Assembly: GCF_022539665.2 (NCBI RefSeq)
Contig: NC_081333.1
Location: 62,001 to 126,000, forward strand
DNA: 64,000 bases
From: Daphnia carinata
Taxonomy: Eukaryota; Arthropoda; Branchiopoda; Diplostraca; Daphniidae
Direction: 5' to 3'
Positions within the stretch are counted from its first letter, which is position 1, and each line of letters begins with the position of its first letter. A program made the translations under genes and the position numbers. Shown here piece by piece: positions 1 to 12,540 of the stretch. The notes under the pieces were generated by a model that searched no databases, was not told the DNA's origin, and was given only the letters and a program-made list of their open reading frames with translations.

Positions 1-784
1 AGAAAGTGTTATAACGCATGAAAAACGTTCTTCGAAAATGCCTGTTTTAAATGACCATGTAAAGGGAAAGTGAGCAATGGAACAAATCGTATGAGGTGCG
101 TTAATCAACGCTATATTTGCAAGGTTAAATATGCATATTTCCGTTTTATAAAGAAATAAATTTGAGTGGCTTATTCTGCGCTTGCGCCAGACGTGGCTTG
201 TCTTCCGAAAATAGAAACGGGAAAAAAACAACACTTATTGTTGTGCCCTGCGGTTCCTTTCCTCCAACGGCTTCAGCCCGGTTCGTTGCTCAGTTCGCTT
301 TTCTCCCGTCAGTCAGTTCAGCGCAGTCGTGACGATCATACGTGTTTCTCCTTACTTCCATTAATTCCTTCCTGTTATATTGCCAAACGAAACTCGAGTG
401 ATTTTGTAATTCACATTAAAAGATATTGTTTCCATTTTTTTTTGCACAAAAGTTTTTTTTTCTTGAAAAATTGTAACGTCGAGGAATAGTTATTTCCAAA
501 CTAGTTTCATCTTCCAAAGTTCCTCAGGTAATTGAACGTGATGTTAAATTGATGACTGTTACTGCGCCTGCGTTTTGTTGTGCATTATTGTTTGTGTGAC
601 GCGCGATTGCAGTCACGTGTATATTATTTGGACACGGAAAACTTGTGTGTGTGTCATTTGAACATTCATTACTTGGAATTTGAAAATTCCTTGGTTTTTA
701 CTTGGAAAGGGAGTCGTAATCGCCATCTTTATTTTGTGATGGCGATTATACCTCTGGTGGGAATGGATCTCCAAGGCTGACAGC
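1..784. other. 5' flank of the WSB gene, no gene seen
   Basis: No protein family is recognisable here on either strand. The stretch is A/T-rich and ends directly at the first coding exon of the WSB gene, so its right part should hold that gene's promoter and 5' UTR. No convincing TATA box could be assigned. Confidence 0.4.
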
Positions 785-3700
785 ATGGCGGACGCCTCTG
801 GGGATGGTAAACTTCGATTAATAAATGCAAAGACTTGGCGATTGTGATTAAAATCGGATTTGGACGTTGGTTAACCAAACTCGTGTTGGCAGTCACGTAG
901 TCTTCCAAATTTGGAGGACATTGAATTTAGTTTATTATTGTGTCAACTGGTTGATGTTTTGTGTTTATATTTATCTAGGTGAATGATGCTTGATACCAAT
1001 AACGGACCCCGCCCTCTATTGAAGAAAACTCCTCAGGACTTGGGTATGTCTTTTCTCTGCTGATCCTATAAACGACGAGTTCATCGAACAGAGGTCTCTT
1101 CCCAGTCACTCCCGCACGATCAATATTATTCTACCCGTCCTCCACTGACGTCACTTAACCTTTCTCCCGCGGCCAAAATAGTCTACTACGACGCAGATAT
1201 CTTTTATTCTCCTAACACACATTTCTTTTCTTTTTTTCGCTTGTAAAATAATGATCAAGTAGACAGCCACGAGTTTGTTGGCCTCGAGGCTTTCCTTTTG
1301 CTTGTCTACATGTCGTAAAAGAGAGGCAGAACTAAGAAACATAGAAAAAAAAAATAGCCTCGTGATTCACGCACAGCGCATTCTCAACCGCCGCCAAACA
1401 GTCGCGCCAAGTCTCGTGCTGCCCCTCCCAAAAACAAACTGAACTGGAAGGGAATGTACATTCGGCGCCAAATGACAATAGGAGCAGCTGTTGTCACGGA
1501 AATGCCAGTTTTCCGTAAATTCCCACTCGCGCTTTTCACGGCGGTGCTTTTTTGGCCATTCTCTTTGCTGTCGGTTAGTTTTCCTAAAATTAACTTTGCC
1601 TTCGTTTTTAGAGAGTTTTTTTTGGGGGGAAAGAAAGAAAAGTTAGGCGACGCACAATGTACCCAAAGATAAACCCAACAAGGAATCAGACGTCGTCCGA
1701 TATTTGAGCAGGAGTTGTATTATTAAATCCTTGTTGTCAGAGTCCCTTATCTCATTATTGAAATACCTGCATTTTTGTTTTGTTTGTCATGTTGCAGCTC
1801 ATGTGGTGAAAGTAGGTGAGCTTCGCCCGGCGCCGCGACCATCGCCGCCACCTTTGACATCGGCCCGATCCCGTCGTCATGTGGCCGAATGCTGGCACGT
1901 CATCTTTGCTCCCGATGAAACACGTTTCGCTTGGCTTTGCGGAACCAGCCGAGTCCTCATCGTCCCGTGGAACCGATTCAAAAATTGCCTGTAAGGGACA
2001 TCTTTTTTTTGTTCTATATCAGATCTGATTGCGTGACATTTGAAACTGATGTTCAGAATGTCACGGATTGAATTTCGCTTCAATTTTAGTTTTTCCCATT
2101 TTCCTATTTGTTAAAACGGCAACTGTGAGCTGGCCCTATCAGGTTCGCGTGATGCTTTATCAAGTGCAAACTCGAATGACAAGTGTGCTGGGCAACAGCG
2201 ACTTTTCCCCTCCTTCATTATGATATTGCATCAGCTTTAGTTTCTATCCAATCACGTTTCTCGACTCGTTTCCAATCAATAATAATTTCAAATGTTTGCT
2301 TTAGGCTATCTTTGGACAACACGGACGATGAAGGCAACGAAATCAAAGGGCAGGTGGTTTGCATCGATGCCGGCTCGCCCGTCAATTCGGCCGGATTTGG
2401 TAGCGGAACACCCGAGAGTCAACTGGCCGACCCGCCGCAGCGCCAGTACTGGACCCGGTTCGATTTCAGCAATAAAGAGCTCGTCTTTGCCACGGGTCAC
2501 GTCAACGGTCGCATCCGCATCTGGGATGTTTACACTGGTGAGTAAGCCTATCACTTCAAAATTATTTCAATGAAAACGGGCGTTTAATTTGAATTCTATA
2601 CAAAAAGGATGCAAGTTGCTGGAGCTGATGGATCACACGCAAGCCGTTCGTGATTTGGCCTTTGCACCGGACGGTTCGCTCCGTCTCGTCTCCGCCTCCC
2701 TTGATCGAACCATTAAAGTAATGACACTTTACTACATTTATCTAGAAAACTTATCTGGTAGGGAGAGAAAATGACGACGTAGTAGTACAACTTACTATTA
2801 GAGTAGCCTCATTTTAACTGGTTAGTTCTAGTTCAATCGGGTTTCCCCTTTTTTTTTTATCTCACAGTCTGCTCCGCATTTCCGTTTAAATGACACAACC
2901 GAAAAAATCCGGTTTTTATCTGTCGAGACAAGAAAAGAAAAATCATTTCATTCATTATGGTTTTCTCCCCATTAGGTATGGGACCTGAGGGACGATGGCA
3001 ACATGTTCAAAACCTTAAAGGGACATTCGAACGAAATCTTTTGGTGCTGTTGGTCGCCAAACGCCCGACTGTTGGCCTCGGCCGGCGTCGGCAAATCCAT
3101 TCTCGTCTGGGACATGGTCACCTATTCGTTGGCCCGGACGCTGACTGGCCATCATCACAACGTCAGCGCCTGCGAATTCTCGCCCGATGGGGCCATTTTG
3201 GCTTCCTCTTCCTGGGACACTCGAGTCATCCTCTGGGACCCCTATACAGGTCATTGATACTCGCTACGTTTTAACGACGAATTGAAACGTGGAAATGAAC
3301 TGGTACAGGGGTTGAGCTGAGGGAGCTGTGTCACCAGTACCCACCGCCAAGGCCAATTTTTGCCTCCGGAGCCAATGGATCATGGGTCAGAGGCGTGGCT
3401 TACGCTCGTAATGGAGGCCAAACGGCCACTATCTCGGATGACGGACTCATCCGTTTCTGGAATCTCTTGGAACCGGAGGTGGATCCATCAGCCATTGCTC
3501 AGGGCGATGAAGAGATGGTCTGCTGCACTTTCTCGCCTTCGGGTCGCGTTTTTGCCGTCGGGTAAGTTTCATTTAACTGAATTTTTATTTTTTGGTGAGG
3601 ACATCAGGCTCATCCCTTTTTCATTTGTGTAGGACAAAAGAGTCTCGCGTGTCTTTCTACCTGGCACCAAAGGTGGTCTTTTCTTTAAAGCATTTGGCTC

Positions 3701-3801
3701 GAATGGCTGTCCGGCGCCAAGTGCTGGCCACCCCAAATATCGACCAATTACTTCTTCCAGCTCCACTAAAAACTTACCTGAAATACCAGGATTGGGTTTA
3801 A
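785..3801 (+). CDS. WSB: WD repeat and SOCS box protein (WSB1/WSB2 type)
   Basis: Substrate adaptor of a cullin-5/elongin BC ubiquitin ligase: the WD40 propeller binds the target and the C-terminal SOCS box recruits elongin. Exons are 785-806, 1798-1990, 2305-2537, 2608-2717, 2976-3249, 3309-3561 and 3633-3801. Their phases chain to 417 residues, the usual WSB size. The tiny first exon encodes MADASGD and splices in phase 1 to an exon with the WSB N-terminal signature (ECWHVIFAPDETRFAW, then VPW). WD repeats follow (GRIRIWDVYTG, FAPDGS..SASLDRTIKVWDL, SILVWDM, SSWDTRVILWDPYTG, GLIRFWNL). The last exon carries the WSB SOCS box (LKHLARMAVRRQ, then LLLPAPLKTYLKY). Only one WSB gene is seen, so WSB1 versus WSB2 orthology is not decided. 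A possible polyadenylation signal AATAAA lies at 4401-4406. Confidence 0.93.
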
Positions 3802-4485
3802 ACATCTTCTCTGTGTGCGTGTGTTCTTTCTTCATTCGAAGGGAAGGGGGGCCTGGCATTTTCCTTATATAAACGCCATTAACTGAAAAGAAAAAAAAAA
3901 AAATTACGGAAATCTTCCCTGATGAACGTAAAATTAAGTTTAAAAAAAAAAAAAAAAAGAATTGTAGAAGAAAACTTGTATATTGCATTGACTATTTTCT
4001 CTCAGACGATGACGTGTATAAACACTTGTCTGGGTTTTATCTTATTTCAATGCAGTGCATTGACTCCCATCAATTTCTGATGTCTCCTCCTGTGAAATAT
4101 TCGAAATTGTTGGTTTAAATAATGATTCATATTATATGATAATAATACCCTCGTCATATCTTACAGACGCGATTATAGGAGGAGGGGCTATAAATTAAAA
4201 TTTTAAGACTTCTTTTTTTTATCTCTTTCGTTTGTTTCCTCACAGTATATTATTTACCACACGCGCGCATTTAACGATATTCAGCCTTTAAAGAAAAATT
4301 GTAACATTTACCATGTTTGCCAGACATCATTCAAAGCGTTTCATGTGCTGTGTCTTTTTATCTATGCGCCTGTTGCTTTAAATGCTGTGATGGTCTGACA
4401 AATAAATCTAAACATTTGTGCTGGTAATATTCTTATCTACTGTGCCCACCAAATAGAAAGAGAAAATTTTCTTCTCACCAAATAA
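3802..4485. other. Convergent 3' intergenic region WSB/DZIP1
   Basis: The two flanking genes point at each other, so this A/T-rich segment holds both 3' UTRs. It contains two A-runs (about 3890-3902 and 3941-3958) and AATAAA at 4401-4406. No coding potential was recognised. Confidence 0.5.
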
Positions 4486-6929
4486 TCACGGCGAGTCCCA
4501 CAAGGTCTCGTCAGGAGCAGTTTCAACTGGAACGCGCCATTGAACGGATTTGGTTGCGCTCAATGGCGTTGCTGTTTCACCTGCTAACCTGTTGGGTTTC
4601 TTCAACTCCGTCAAGATCGCATCCAACGAGGAAAACGAAAAACTGTCTTCTTCTGTTTCCGCTTTTTCCGGTTCTTTCACCTCCGCTTTACGAAGAATGT
4701 TGACACTATTAACAGGCGGATCAACCAGGACGGTTTCGTTGATCTGTAATTATTGAAATATCAAATCGGAGAAGAAGAAAAAAGAAGAAAAGAGTCCTTC
4801 CAAAATGCAATAAACCTGACGTTCGAGATGGGCAGTCAGTTCTTTGACATTGCAAGACGGAAGTACGGAATGAGCTTCTCCATCTCGAGCCATCAAAGAT
4901 AATGAGGTCGGCGGTTCTGTTATCTGATTCCTGGATCGTGGAGTGGGCACTGGAGCCCGAACAGGAGTCGTGATTACCGGATGTTCTTGTTCCATTTTTG
5001 GCCGTTTCTGTCTATTATTAGATGCCACCGTTAGGAGTGGTTTTGAATTCACGGGCTTCTCGTGGCTCTTTGTCGGAGATTTAACTTGGATATTTTTTAA
5101 ACGTTCCTTCAACTGCGATTCGAAACGATTGCGCATCTGGAGATAATCGGCAGTTTGATTTGATTTCAGCTTCTCCGACAATAGACGAAATGTTGAGTTG
5201 GAGAGAGTTTTGCGGTTCACGTCAACTCCAAGCAATTGCATCCGCTGTCCCAGGGCATTCTCAATCGTCTTTTTGAAACGATCCATCAAAACCTGACGAT
5301 TCACTTTATGAACCGCTTTTTTCTTTTCCGGTTTTGCCCTAAAAGATTGAAAGGTCTATAAATTTCGAAACTGAATCAAACTATTAATTTCCTTACATTT
5401 CGATGCGAGGTTTCTCATCTTCGCTAGTGTGTTCACCAATACTTGATGAAGGAGACGAATGGCTTAAAAATTTATCTTCTTGTTGGGGGCTTCCACTAAT
5501 CTGAGTCAAGCTCATTGACTCTGACTTGTAGACGGACCGGACGGATGGAGTTGGAGTGGTCATAACATCCTGGGTGGCAGTTTTATTTGTAATGTGACTT
5601 CTTTGCAGTGGCGACGTGACAGCTGGCGTTTCAGGTTCATGAAACATTCGCGGTGTCGTTTGAACGCTGGACGACTGGACTGTTTTCTGAGGAGAATAAG
5701 GAGCTTCTGCTGGAATGACTAGCTGTTCAACTTTCTTCTCCTGCAACGTTGCACAGATTTTCTGACCATAAAAACGATTAGTTACACATGCAATTTATCA
5801 ATTACATTCTTTCTAACGTACTTCAACTTCTTGGGCGAGCATGTCTTGTAAATTAACGTTAGATTTTTCCATCTGCGAGAAAGAATTGAAATTGAGACTT
5901 GACATTTAAAATAGCAATTGGTTTTAGTCATACCTTCTCTATAACGGAATGAAGTAGTTGTTGTTCGTTTTGTAACTGGGCTTCTGCCAACTGCAAGCGT
6001 TCCTTGAGTTCGCTGATTTCTTTATTCTGGTAAGGTTCTCCTGGTGTATCACATGTTTTTATTGGTGATGACACTGTTACTGGTGGGACAGGGGAAAAAG
6101 TTTCTTTCACTGGTGTTGACGGCTGGACAGGTGACACCCTTGCTGCTGTTGCTGCTGGGTTTGATGAGATTACGGTAACATATTCTGGGTGTCGTCTCTG
6201 CCAATGGCCATGGAGGTATTCTCCATTGAAAAAGGTTTTGGGACAAGCTGGGCACTATGGTTTAAGAATATACAATGCTCATACCTCTGCTCAAACAGAA
6301 CCAATTAATATACATACCCTGTAATAATGTTGCTGATTAGTTGGTTTTTTACTTTCTTTTTTAAGCTCTTTAAGTTTCTTTTCAGCTTGCTCTTTTGCCT
6401 TTAGCGCTTCACCTAGAGACTGCCATTCAAACAACAAATAAAACCCAATGAATTCAGGATGAAAAACCACGTTAGCTTTTTGTTTGATTACCAACTGGCT
6501 AGTTTGCATTTTCTCTTCACATTTCTGCAGCTCAGTCAAAATCTGTTGTCTAATCTGTAACAGGTACTCGATGCTAATTTGGGCCAGCTGAAACAGTTTG
6601 CAGACATTAGGATCAAGGTCAGATTGCTTGAATTCAGACTCCAAGTGACAGCACAGGATATTGCACAAATTTTTTTCAATAATGTCCCAGTCTCTACTAA
6701 CTTTGAGTTGTTCCATGTTCAAAGATGCTAATTCAAAAGGTTCATTTAAAGTATGAAACATAAAAAAAAAAAAAAAACTGGTTTTACCAATTTGCTTCCA
6801 ATCGATTTTCTCAAATCTTCGAAATACGAAAGAGTCGTTGATTTTCAATTGGATTTCGTTGATGTTCACCATTTTATCTCCTTGAAATTTCGGCGCGCGT
6901 TTGTTTTTTTTTTTTTTTCCTCTTGCCAT
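4486..6929 (-). CDS. DZIP1: DZIP1/iguana-like zinc-finger protein (ciliogenesis, Hedgehog signalling)
   Basis: Transition-zone/basal-body protein needed for cilium assembly and Hedgehog signalling in the animals studied. Coding exons in transcript order are 6929-6788, 6727-6492, 6419-6318, 6254-5934, 5872-5822, 5761-5397, 5338-4816 and 4743-4486. They give 665 residues. The N-terminus has the DZIP1 domain: FVFRRFEKIDWKQIG spliced to ASLN, then KLFQLAQISIEYLLQIRQQ. A coiled coil (KAKEQAEKKLKELKKE) leads to one C2H2 finger at about 6174-6254 (CPACPKTFF, then LHGHWQRRHPEYV), placed as in vertebrate DZIP1. A second coiled coil (ISELKERLQLAEAQLQNEQ) and the conserved basic segment NRQVLMDRFKKTIENALGQR follow; the tail is low complexity. 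The ATG at 6929 was chosen because a lysine-rich start fits the family. DZIP1L is the alternative name. Confidence 0.9.
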
Positions 6930-7063
6930 GTGGTCGCATAGCAACCACGAAACCACCCCCTTTTCTGTTTCCGCAACGCTGTCGTCCGATTGTTTGGGAA
7001 CGGCTAGTCAGAGAAACGTCTTCTGCTGGTCGACATTTCAGCGTCATCCGTCAAAACAAGAAA
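6930..7063. promoter_or_regulatory. Compact head-to-head promoter of DZIP1 and LAMTOR4
   Basis: Only 134 bp separate the start codons of two divergently transcribed genes. Both promoters and both 5' UTRs must lie in this space or overlap the coding starts. No TATA box is obvious, as expected for housekeeping promoters. Shared regulation is an inference from spacing alone. Confidence 0.5.
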
Positions 7064-7485
7064 ATGGATTCGTTACCAAACCAATTGGGTTATTTATTAC
7101 TTGATGAGGATGGAGCAGTTATTGCAGTACGTAATTTTTCATTAACGTAAATAAGGTACCTTTTCCGTCTGGCTCTTTATCAGTTGCCATTAACTCTAGT
7201 CCAATGGAGATCTGGAAAACGACGAGAGAATTGGGAGTATCATCGTTAAAATGTTGAGAGCTGCTCAAAAACAAGAATTAGGGCTTGCTGATGCAAAAGA
7301 TGGATTTCAGAGGATGACAAGTGAGTCTGCCTAAGTTAGATAGAAATGTCAAGTTTGCCGTCAACTAATAATACATTTTAATTGCAGTCAACTATCCAGA
7401 TCATTGCTACATTGTCTGTCTCTCCAATAAAAGAATCCACATTGCCAAAAGACTAGTCTCACCTTCTAGTGAGGTCATTGCCTAA
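7064..7485 (+). CDS. LAMTOR4: Ragulator complex protein LAMTOR4
   Basis: Small roadblock-fold subunit of the lysosomal Ragulator scaffold that anchors Rag GTPases and activates mTORC1 in response to amino acids. Exons are 7064-7126, 7200-7320 and 7388-7485. They encode 93 residues, close to the roughly 99 of the human protein. The signature is DQLGYLVL-like PNQLGYLLLDEDGAVIA spliced in phase 0 to SNGDLENDERI, which matches the LAMTOR4 GYLVL...SGDLENDE region. The C-terminal strands are HCYIVCLSNKRIHIAKR. AATAAA lies at 7524-7529, about 40 bp after the stop. It is too small to be clear from length alone, but the N-terminal motif is specific. Confidence 0.9.
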
Positions 7486-7840
7486 ACTACTGATTATTAT
7501 TATTATTTTTTTTTCCATTTATCAATAAATTTCCCTGGCTGATATGACTCATGTATAATTACAAAAATATACATTTATATTACAAATTGTTTTAAACAGT
7601 ATCAGTAGCTTAAAAATATTTTACATACTGCGTGGTGTATAACTTGGATCTGTCCAATGAATGTACATCTATTCCAAGTTTCCAAAGCACAAATGAAAAG
7701 CCGAATTTTTACATGAAACAAGAAGAGGCTTCTTTTTTTTCCCCGTAGCCATAGACCGCAAGCCACGTCCTTCCCTCCCGTCACCATAGCAACGGCACAC
7801 CTGGTTCAGGGATCTCAAAGAAAAAAATAGGGAAAAAAAA
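7486..7840. other. Short intergenic region LAMTOR4/malectin
   Basis: Holds the LAMTOR4 3' end (AATAAA at 7524) and the malectin promoter. A G/A-rich purine run immediately precedes the malectin start codon. Nothing else is recognised. Confidence 0.5.
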
Positions 7841-8896
7841 ATGGACAAGCCGGTTCTGTTTGCTTACCAAATTTATCTAATTGTCCTCTTTTCCATAATT
7901 CACTCCGCTCAAGGACTGGGGAAAATTATATTTGCTGTCAACGCTGGTGGTGACAGTCACGTTGATATTTATGGAATTAAATACCAAAAAGGTAACCCGT
8001 CCGTCAACTTCTTGTTTACAAACCGCCGGCGGATCCCATTCTATTCAAAACGATTACTATTACAGATCCGCTGGAGGGAAAGACAGGAATAGCTTCCGAT
8101 TACGGAAGACAGTATTTGAATATCGGTCGAGTACCTGAACCGGATGCCATTCTGTATCAGACAGAACGGTATCATCACTCCAATTTCGGTTATGACATTC
8201 CAGTCAGCGAAGATGGTGACTACGTCTTGGTCCTCAAGTTCTGCGAAGTCTACTTCAACAGTCCTTCCATGAAGGTAAGCTTTGCGTTGATGTCTCGTTG
8301 GCAAACTCATCTTTACAAGCAATCAATGCACGTCTTTGCAGGTATTTGACGTCACCTTGAACGGAGTGCACACGATAGTCTCCTACCTCGACATCTTTGA
8401 GAAGGTTGGCAAGGCTGTGGCTCATGATGAATACATTCCATTTAGAGTGGCGAAGGGTAAGATTCTGGTCAACGACGAGGAGTCAGAGCTCGTGGGCAAG
8501 AAGGTCAGGGTAGAATTCATCAAGGGCAACCAAGACAACCCCAAAGTCAACGCTATCTATGTCATGAAGGGTTTATTGGAAGGTAGTTGCTTTTCGAAAT
8601 GATTCTTATCTCTCCAGCAAACTAATGAGTTTGTAAACTCTTTTGCAGATGTGCCAAAGTTACCTCCATTGGCTGGAAGCGACGGAGATGAAGACGAAGT
8701 GGAAGAAAAACCGATCGAAAAAGATGAGCCGTCGAGTGTTCCACAACCGTCTGGCACAAGCAGTACTAGTCCGAAAAAGAAACGCGACCAACCGAAAATC
8801 GCCAATCCCTACACTGACGAAACGTCGACATTATTGCCGATTTTTGTGGCGATAGCCGCGTTCGTACCATTCCTCTTTTGCCTGTGCAAACTGTGA
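7841..8896 (+). CDS. MLEC: Malectin, ER carbohydrate-binding protein
   Basis: Type I membrane lectin of the endoplasmic reticulum that binds diglucosylated N-glycans during glycoprotein quality control. Exons 7841-7991, 8066-8274, 8342-8582 and 8649-8896 chain to 282 residues, near the family's usual 280-290. An N-terminal signal peptide ends near HSAQG. The malectin domain starts at [16 protein letters not shown] and continues through [20 protein letters not shown] and [11 protein letters not shown] to VFDVTLNG. An acidic/proline linker ([16 protein letters not shown]) leads to a C-terminal transmembrane helix ([16 protein letters not shown]) and a very short cytosolic tail. The donor and acceptor sites are all canonical GT-AG. 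Confidence 0.95.
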
Positions 8897-9712
8897 TGAC
8901 AATTCGTTTTTTTTTTTTCCCCCTTTGCTCTCTGTTTAGCTGAACGACGAAGGCTTAAAAATAACTGAACTGGCCCTAGTCCTCAAAAATGACATCGGCG
9001 ACTTGAAAACAACAATTAATCTTTTCAGTATACGTGGCAAAAATCCCAGGAAAAATAACCAGTATATATTCTTTACGTTTTCTGTTTTTCTTCCGTTTTT
9101 TTTTTTTTTTTATTTTTGGGTTGTGTGGTGTGTGCATGTGTAGTTGTTTGACTATTGAAAGAGGTCGTTTACTGAGAGAGAGAGAGAGAAGAATACAATA
9201 TGCGTTTTCTTTTGTGTGGACAGGAAAAAAAGTGTAATGTCATTTCCATATTTAGATAAATACGTATTTTTTTTTTCTAAAATAAGACAAAGAGAAAGAG
9301 AGAGGGAAAACAGACCCATTGAAATGATTTGAATATGCCCCTTTTCCATGCCTTTGGGTTCTTCAATAAACAAATAATTTTTTATCATATTTTTTTTTTG
9401 TTTTTTTTTTTTTGTTTTCGTATTATTTTTTCCAAAAGAATCGATGTTTCATTGATGAAAAGCGGTGGGCTCATAACGAAGCGCTTGTCGAGGCACGCCA
9501 CCTAGCTGCCGACATAAGTCATACAGTTTGAGTGTATGAAAAGTCCACATAGAAGAAAGAGAATATAATGAGACAGAGAGGCTGGGAGCAGCAGAGGCGG
9601 CGTACTGGGCAAGAATATCAGCAAGCATCATTTCTGGGATAAAATAATAATAATAATAACAGAGTGAAAGAAGTGGCAGGAGCGGAGGACGCATTAGAAT
9701 GAGTCAAAACAC
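8897..9712. other. Convergent 3' intergenic region malectin/smoothelin
   Basis: Contains the malectin 3' UTR with a candidate AATAAA at 9365-9370, and the smoothelin 3' UTR on the minus strand. Several T-runs and a short (AG)n run are present. No coding signal was recognised. Confidence 0.45.
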
Positions 9713-10086
9713 TCATTCGTCTTTGAATCGCCGGTAGAAAGATTGGACGTAGGTGAAGACGCATTTCCAATCTGGACGAGCCATGGCTACCATATCATCC
9801 ACGTCCAGTAAGGGAGCGATGCCGGCTTTTTCACTTTTTTTTTTTTGTTGTTTCCAATTGAAATGAAAACGATGGAAAAGTAATGGATAGTTAAAAAGAA
9901 AAACCGTAGAAAGAAAGACAAAGATTGAAATTACTCTGCCGTTTTGAATGCGAGCGTAAAGTTGTGCCTCTTGTTTTTGGCCTCCAGTTGATTGAAATCA
10001 AAGGCATCCGGATAGAAATGATGAATGAGGGCACAAAAGGCGAGTCCGTCGTTCCAGCTGGAGCTGAAATTGTCTACTTGCACGTT
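9713..10086 (-). other. SMTN: Smoothelin CH domain core exons
   Basis: Exon 10086-9935 encodes NVQVDNFSSSWNDGLAFCAL and DAFDFNQLEAKNKRHNF; exon 9833-9713 encodes LLDVDDMVAMARPDWKCVF and ends FYRRFKDE-stop. This is the type-2-like CH domain typical of smoothelins. The terminal TGA is at 9713-9715. Confidence 0.92.
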
Positions 10087-12508
10087 CTGCACACATAGAT
10101 ACGATGGATATGAGTCAATGAAATGTTTGAAAGAAAAGCAAGTGTCCTCAGTGCAAAACACAACACGAATGGAAACGTGGGGAATGAAATACGCCTAGTA
10201 GAATGTACAACCCCCAAACGACGAAAAAGCGACAGAAATAGGAGAGTAAAGGAGAGAAGAAGAGCAGATGAAAGAAGGAATAAAATCGAACCTTGTATCC
10301 GCGCGTTCTGGACTGACACCACTGGAGCAGGAAATCCTTGATACCGGAAGCAGAGCGAGTCAATCCGCCACCCATCAGCCCTTGCATTGGTCCGCCACTA
10401 GCAGTAGCCGAAGGAAGTAACGTGTTACTACTAACTAGAGCCAGACTCGTTCCATACAAATTTTTTTTTTTTTTTTTTTTTTTTTGCTTGGATTGACATG
10501 ACGTATATACCACCCTCACCCCCATTTCCAATCGAAGAGCCAATCGTGTTTGGACTTGTTGTTTTTCAATTGTAACGAAACTTTGACATGTTAAATCTTA
10601 CTAGTCTCTCACTACGATGCATCACGTCGGCCATTTTACAACAACATGAAAAACAATTACTTTTTTTTTTTTTCTACAATTGCAGGTGATGCTTTTTCAA
10701 GTTACGGGTCCATCAGTTAATTGGTAGGGAAATTCGACATGAACTTACCATCAAACAAACTCACCTGAGATGTCATTTGTTTTTTTTTTTTAGTACGAAT
10801 CACTACAGTGTTGCCATATGCAAGTTGCTGTTTTAGTGAGGCTCTTAGAACAGCCCAAAGTTCATGACATTTTGTTCTCAAATCGATATCGAGAAGGTGG
10901 ACGCTGCGTAGTAGTGGTGGTGGTGGTAGACACATCATCATGCAACACGTAAAAAGCAAATCAAGCAATGCGACAATGTATTGGCACAGCACACAAACCC
11001 CAATCAATCAACTGTTTTTTGTTTTTGTTTTTTCTCTTTTTGGGTTCCTAATTGAAAAGTGATGAATAGATAATAATAAATCAAATTCCACGAAAAAAAA
11101 AAAACGCAATAAAATAATAGAACAATCTTGAAAAAAAAAAAAAGCTTTTTGTTTTTAGAAATATTGGGAGGATGGAAATATCGTCACAATCAGCTGATAG
11201 CGCAGGATAAAAAAAAAAAATAAAAATAAAAAGTGAAGAAGAAAAACAAGAGCCGAAAAGAGGAAAAAGTTTTGAGGGTCCACCACCATCAAATCAAAAA
11301 ATCACGTGGATGGATAGATGAATTAACACAAAGAGTAAATGAATTAAAATCCAAATATCATATTATGATGGGAGGCTAAGGACTTGAAATTTGTGTTTCG
11401 TGTTTCTGTATGTATGTATGTGTGTGTGTGTGTGTGTGTGTCGTGTAAAAATGGATGGACGCTTAATGGATAGAGGAGAGCTGACCTGATAGTCTGCGGT
11501 GGCTCGTTTGCAAAAATTAAGGATCCTCTCTTTGATTTCGGCCGTGTTGAGACGGGGCCTCGGACTGGAAGGCACCGTCAAAAAATTGGGCGTCGTTGGC
11601 CGGCTCGTTGGTTTCGTTTCGAGTTGCTGGCCAGCGAGGAGTCCCACGCCGCCAAATCCACCAGATGGCGTTGCCATGCTATTACTACTAATAATGGTCG
11701 GGGTTTTGTTTTGTTTTTTTTTTCTTCACTTACTTCGCGTGTGTGTGTGTGTGTGTTTTGTTTGTTTTAAATCGGCAAAAATGGGAAGCAAAATAAAACC
11801 GCGATTTGCTTTGCTTTTAGCTGTGACATTGAAAAGAACTAAACTTCTACTTAGAATGTATGGCTGCTGCGCTTTTTGCTGTTTAAGGGGCTTAATCATT
11901 TCGATACAAATCGGATTGAAATAGGAAGAGAGTATTGAAAAACAAAAGAATATAGGTCGCTACGATCCAAATTCCTAATTCAGTGAGTATACAGATTAGC
12001 AACGATTATTATTATATAAGGCTAATTTACTAAAAATAGATTATTATTATTATATTAATTATAGAATGGACGGTGTGCGCTATCGGCCGATACACACACA
12101 CGCAAACGAAAAACGAAGCCGCGTGCAATAAACAAAAAAAAAAGGGTGAAACAAAAAACAGACGCTTGTTTTTTTGTTTTTTTTTTTAGTGGGAGGGAGG
12201 CGATTGAAAAATCAAATAGCGTGCTGCCATCTCTGTTCTCATCCATCGTCCCTTTTCGAATTCTCTTTTTCAATTCTTACATTTCTTTACGTCTACAAGG
12301 GACGGAAGGGAGGGAGAGAGAGAGAGAGAGGATAGGTTTTTGTGCTGTGTTTTAGTATTTTTACCTCGTCGACGATTTGATGGATTGATCCAGCTGCTGG
12401 AATTTGCTGAACGCCGATTGGCCGGGCTGGCCCGAGCGCGTGAAATTCGACTGACGTGTCGTCGTCACTAAATCACCGCCAGATGGCATCACATACAAAT
12501 CGTTTTAT

Positions 12509-12540
<32 letters not shown>

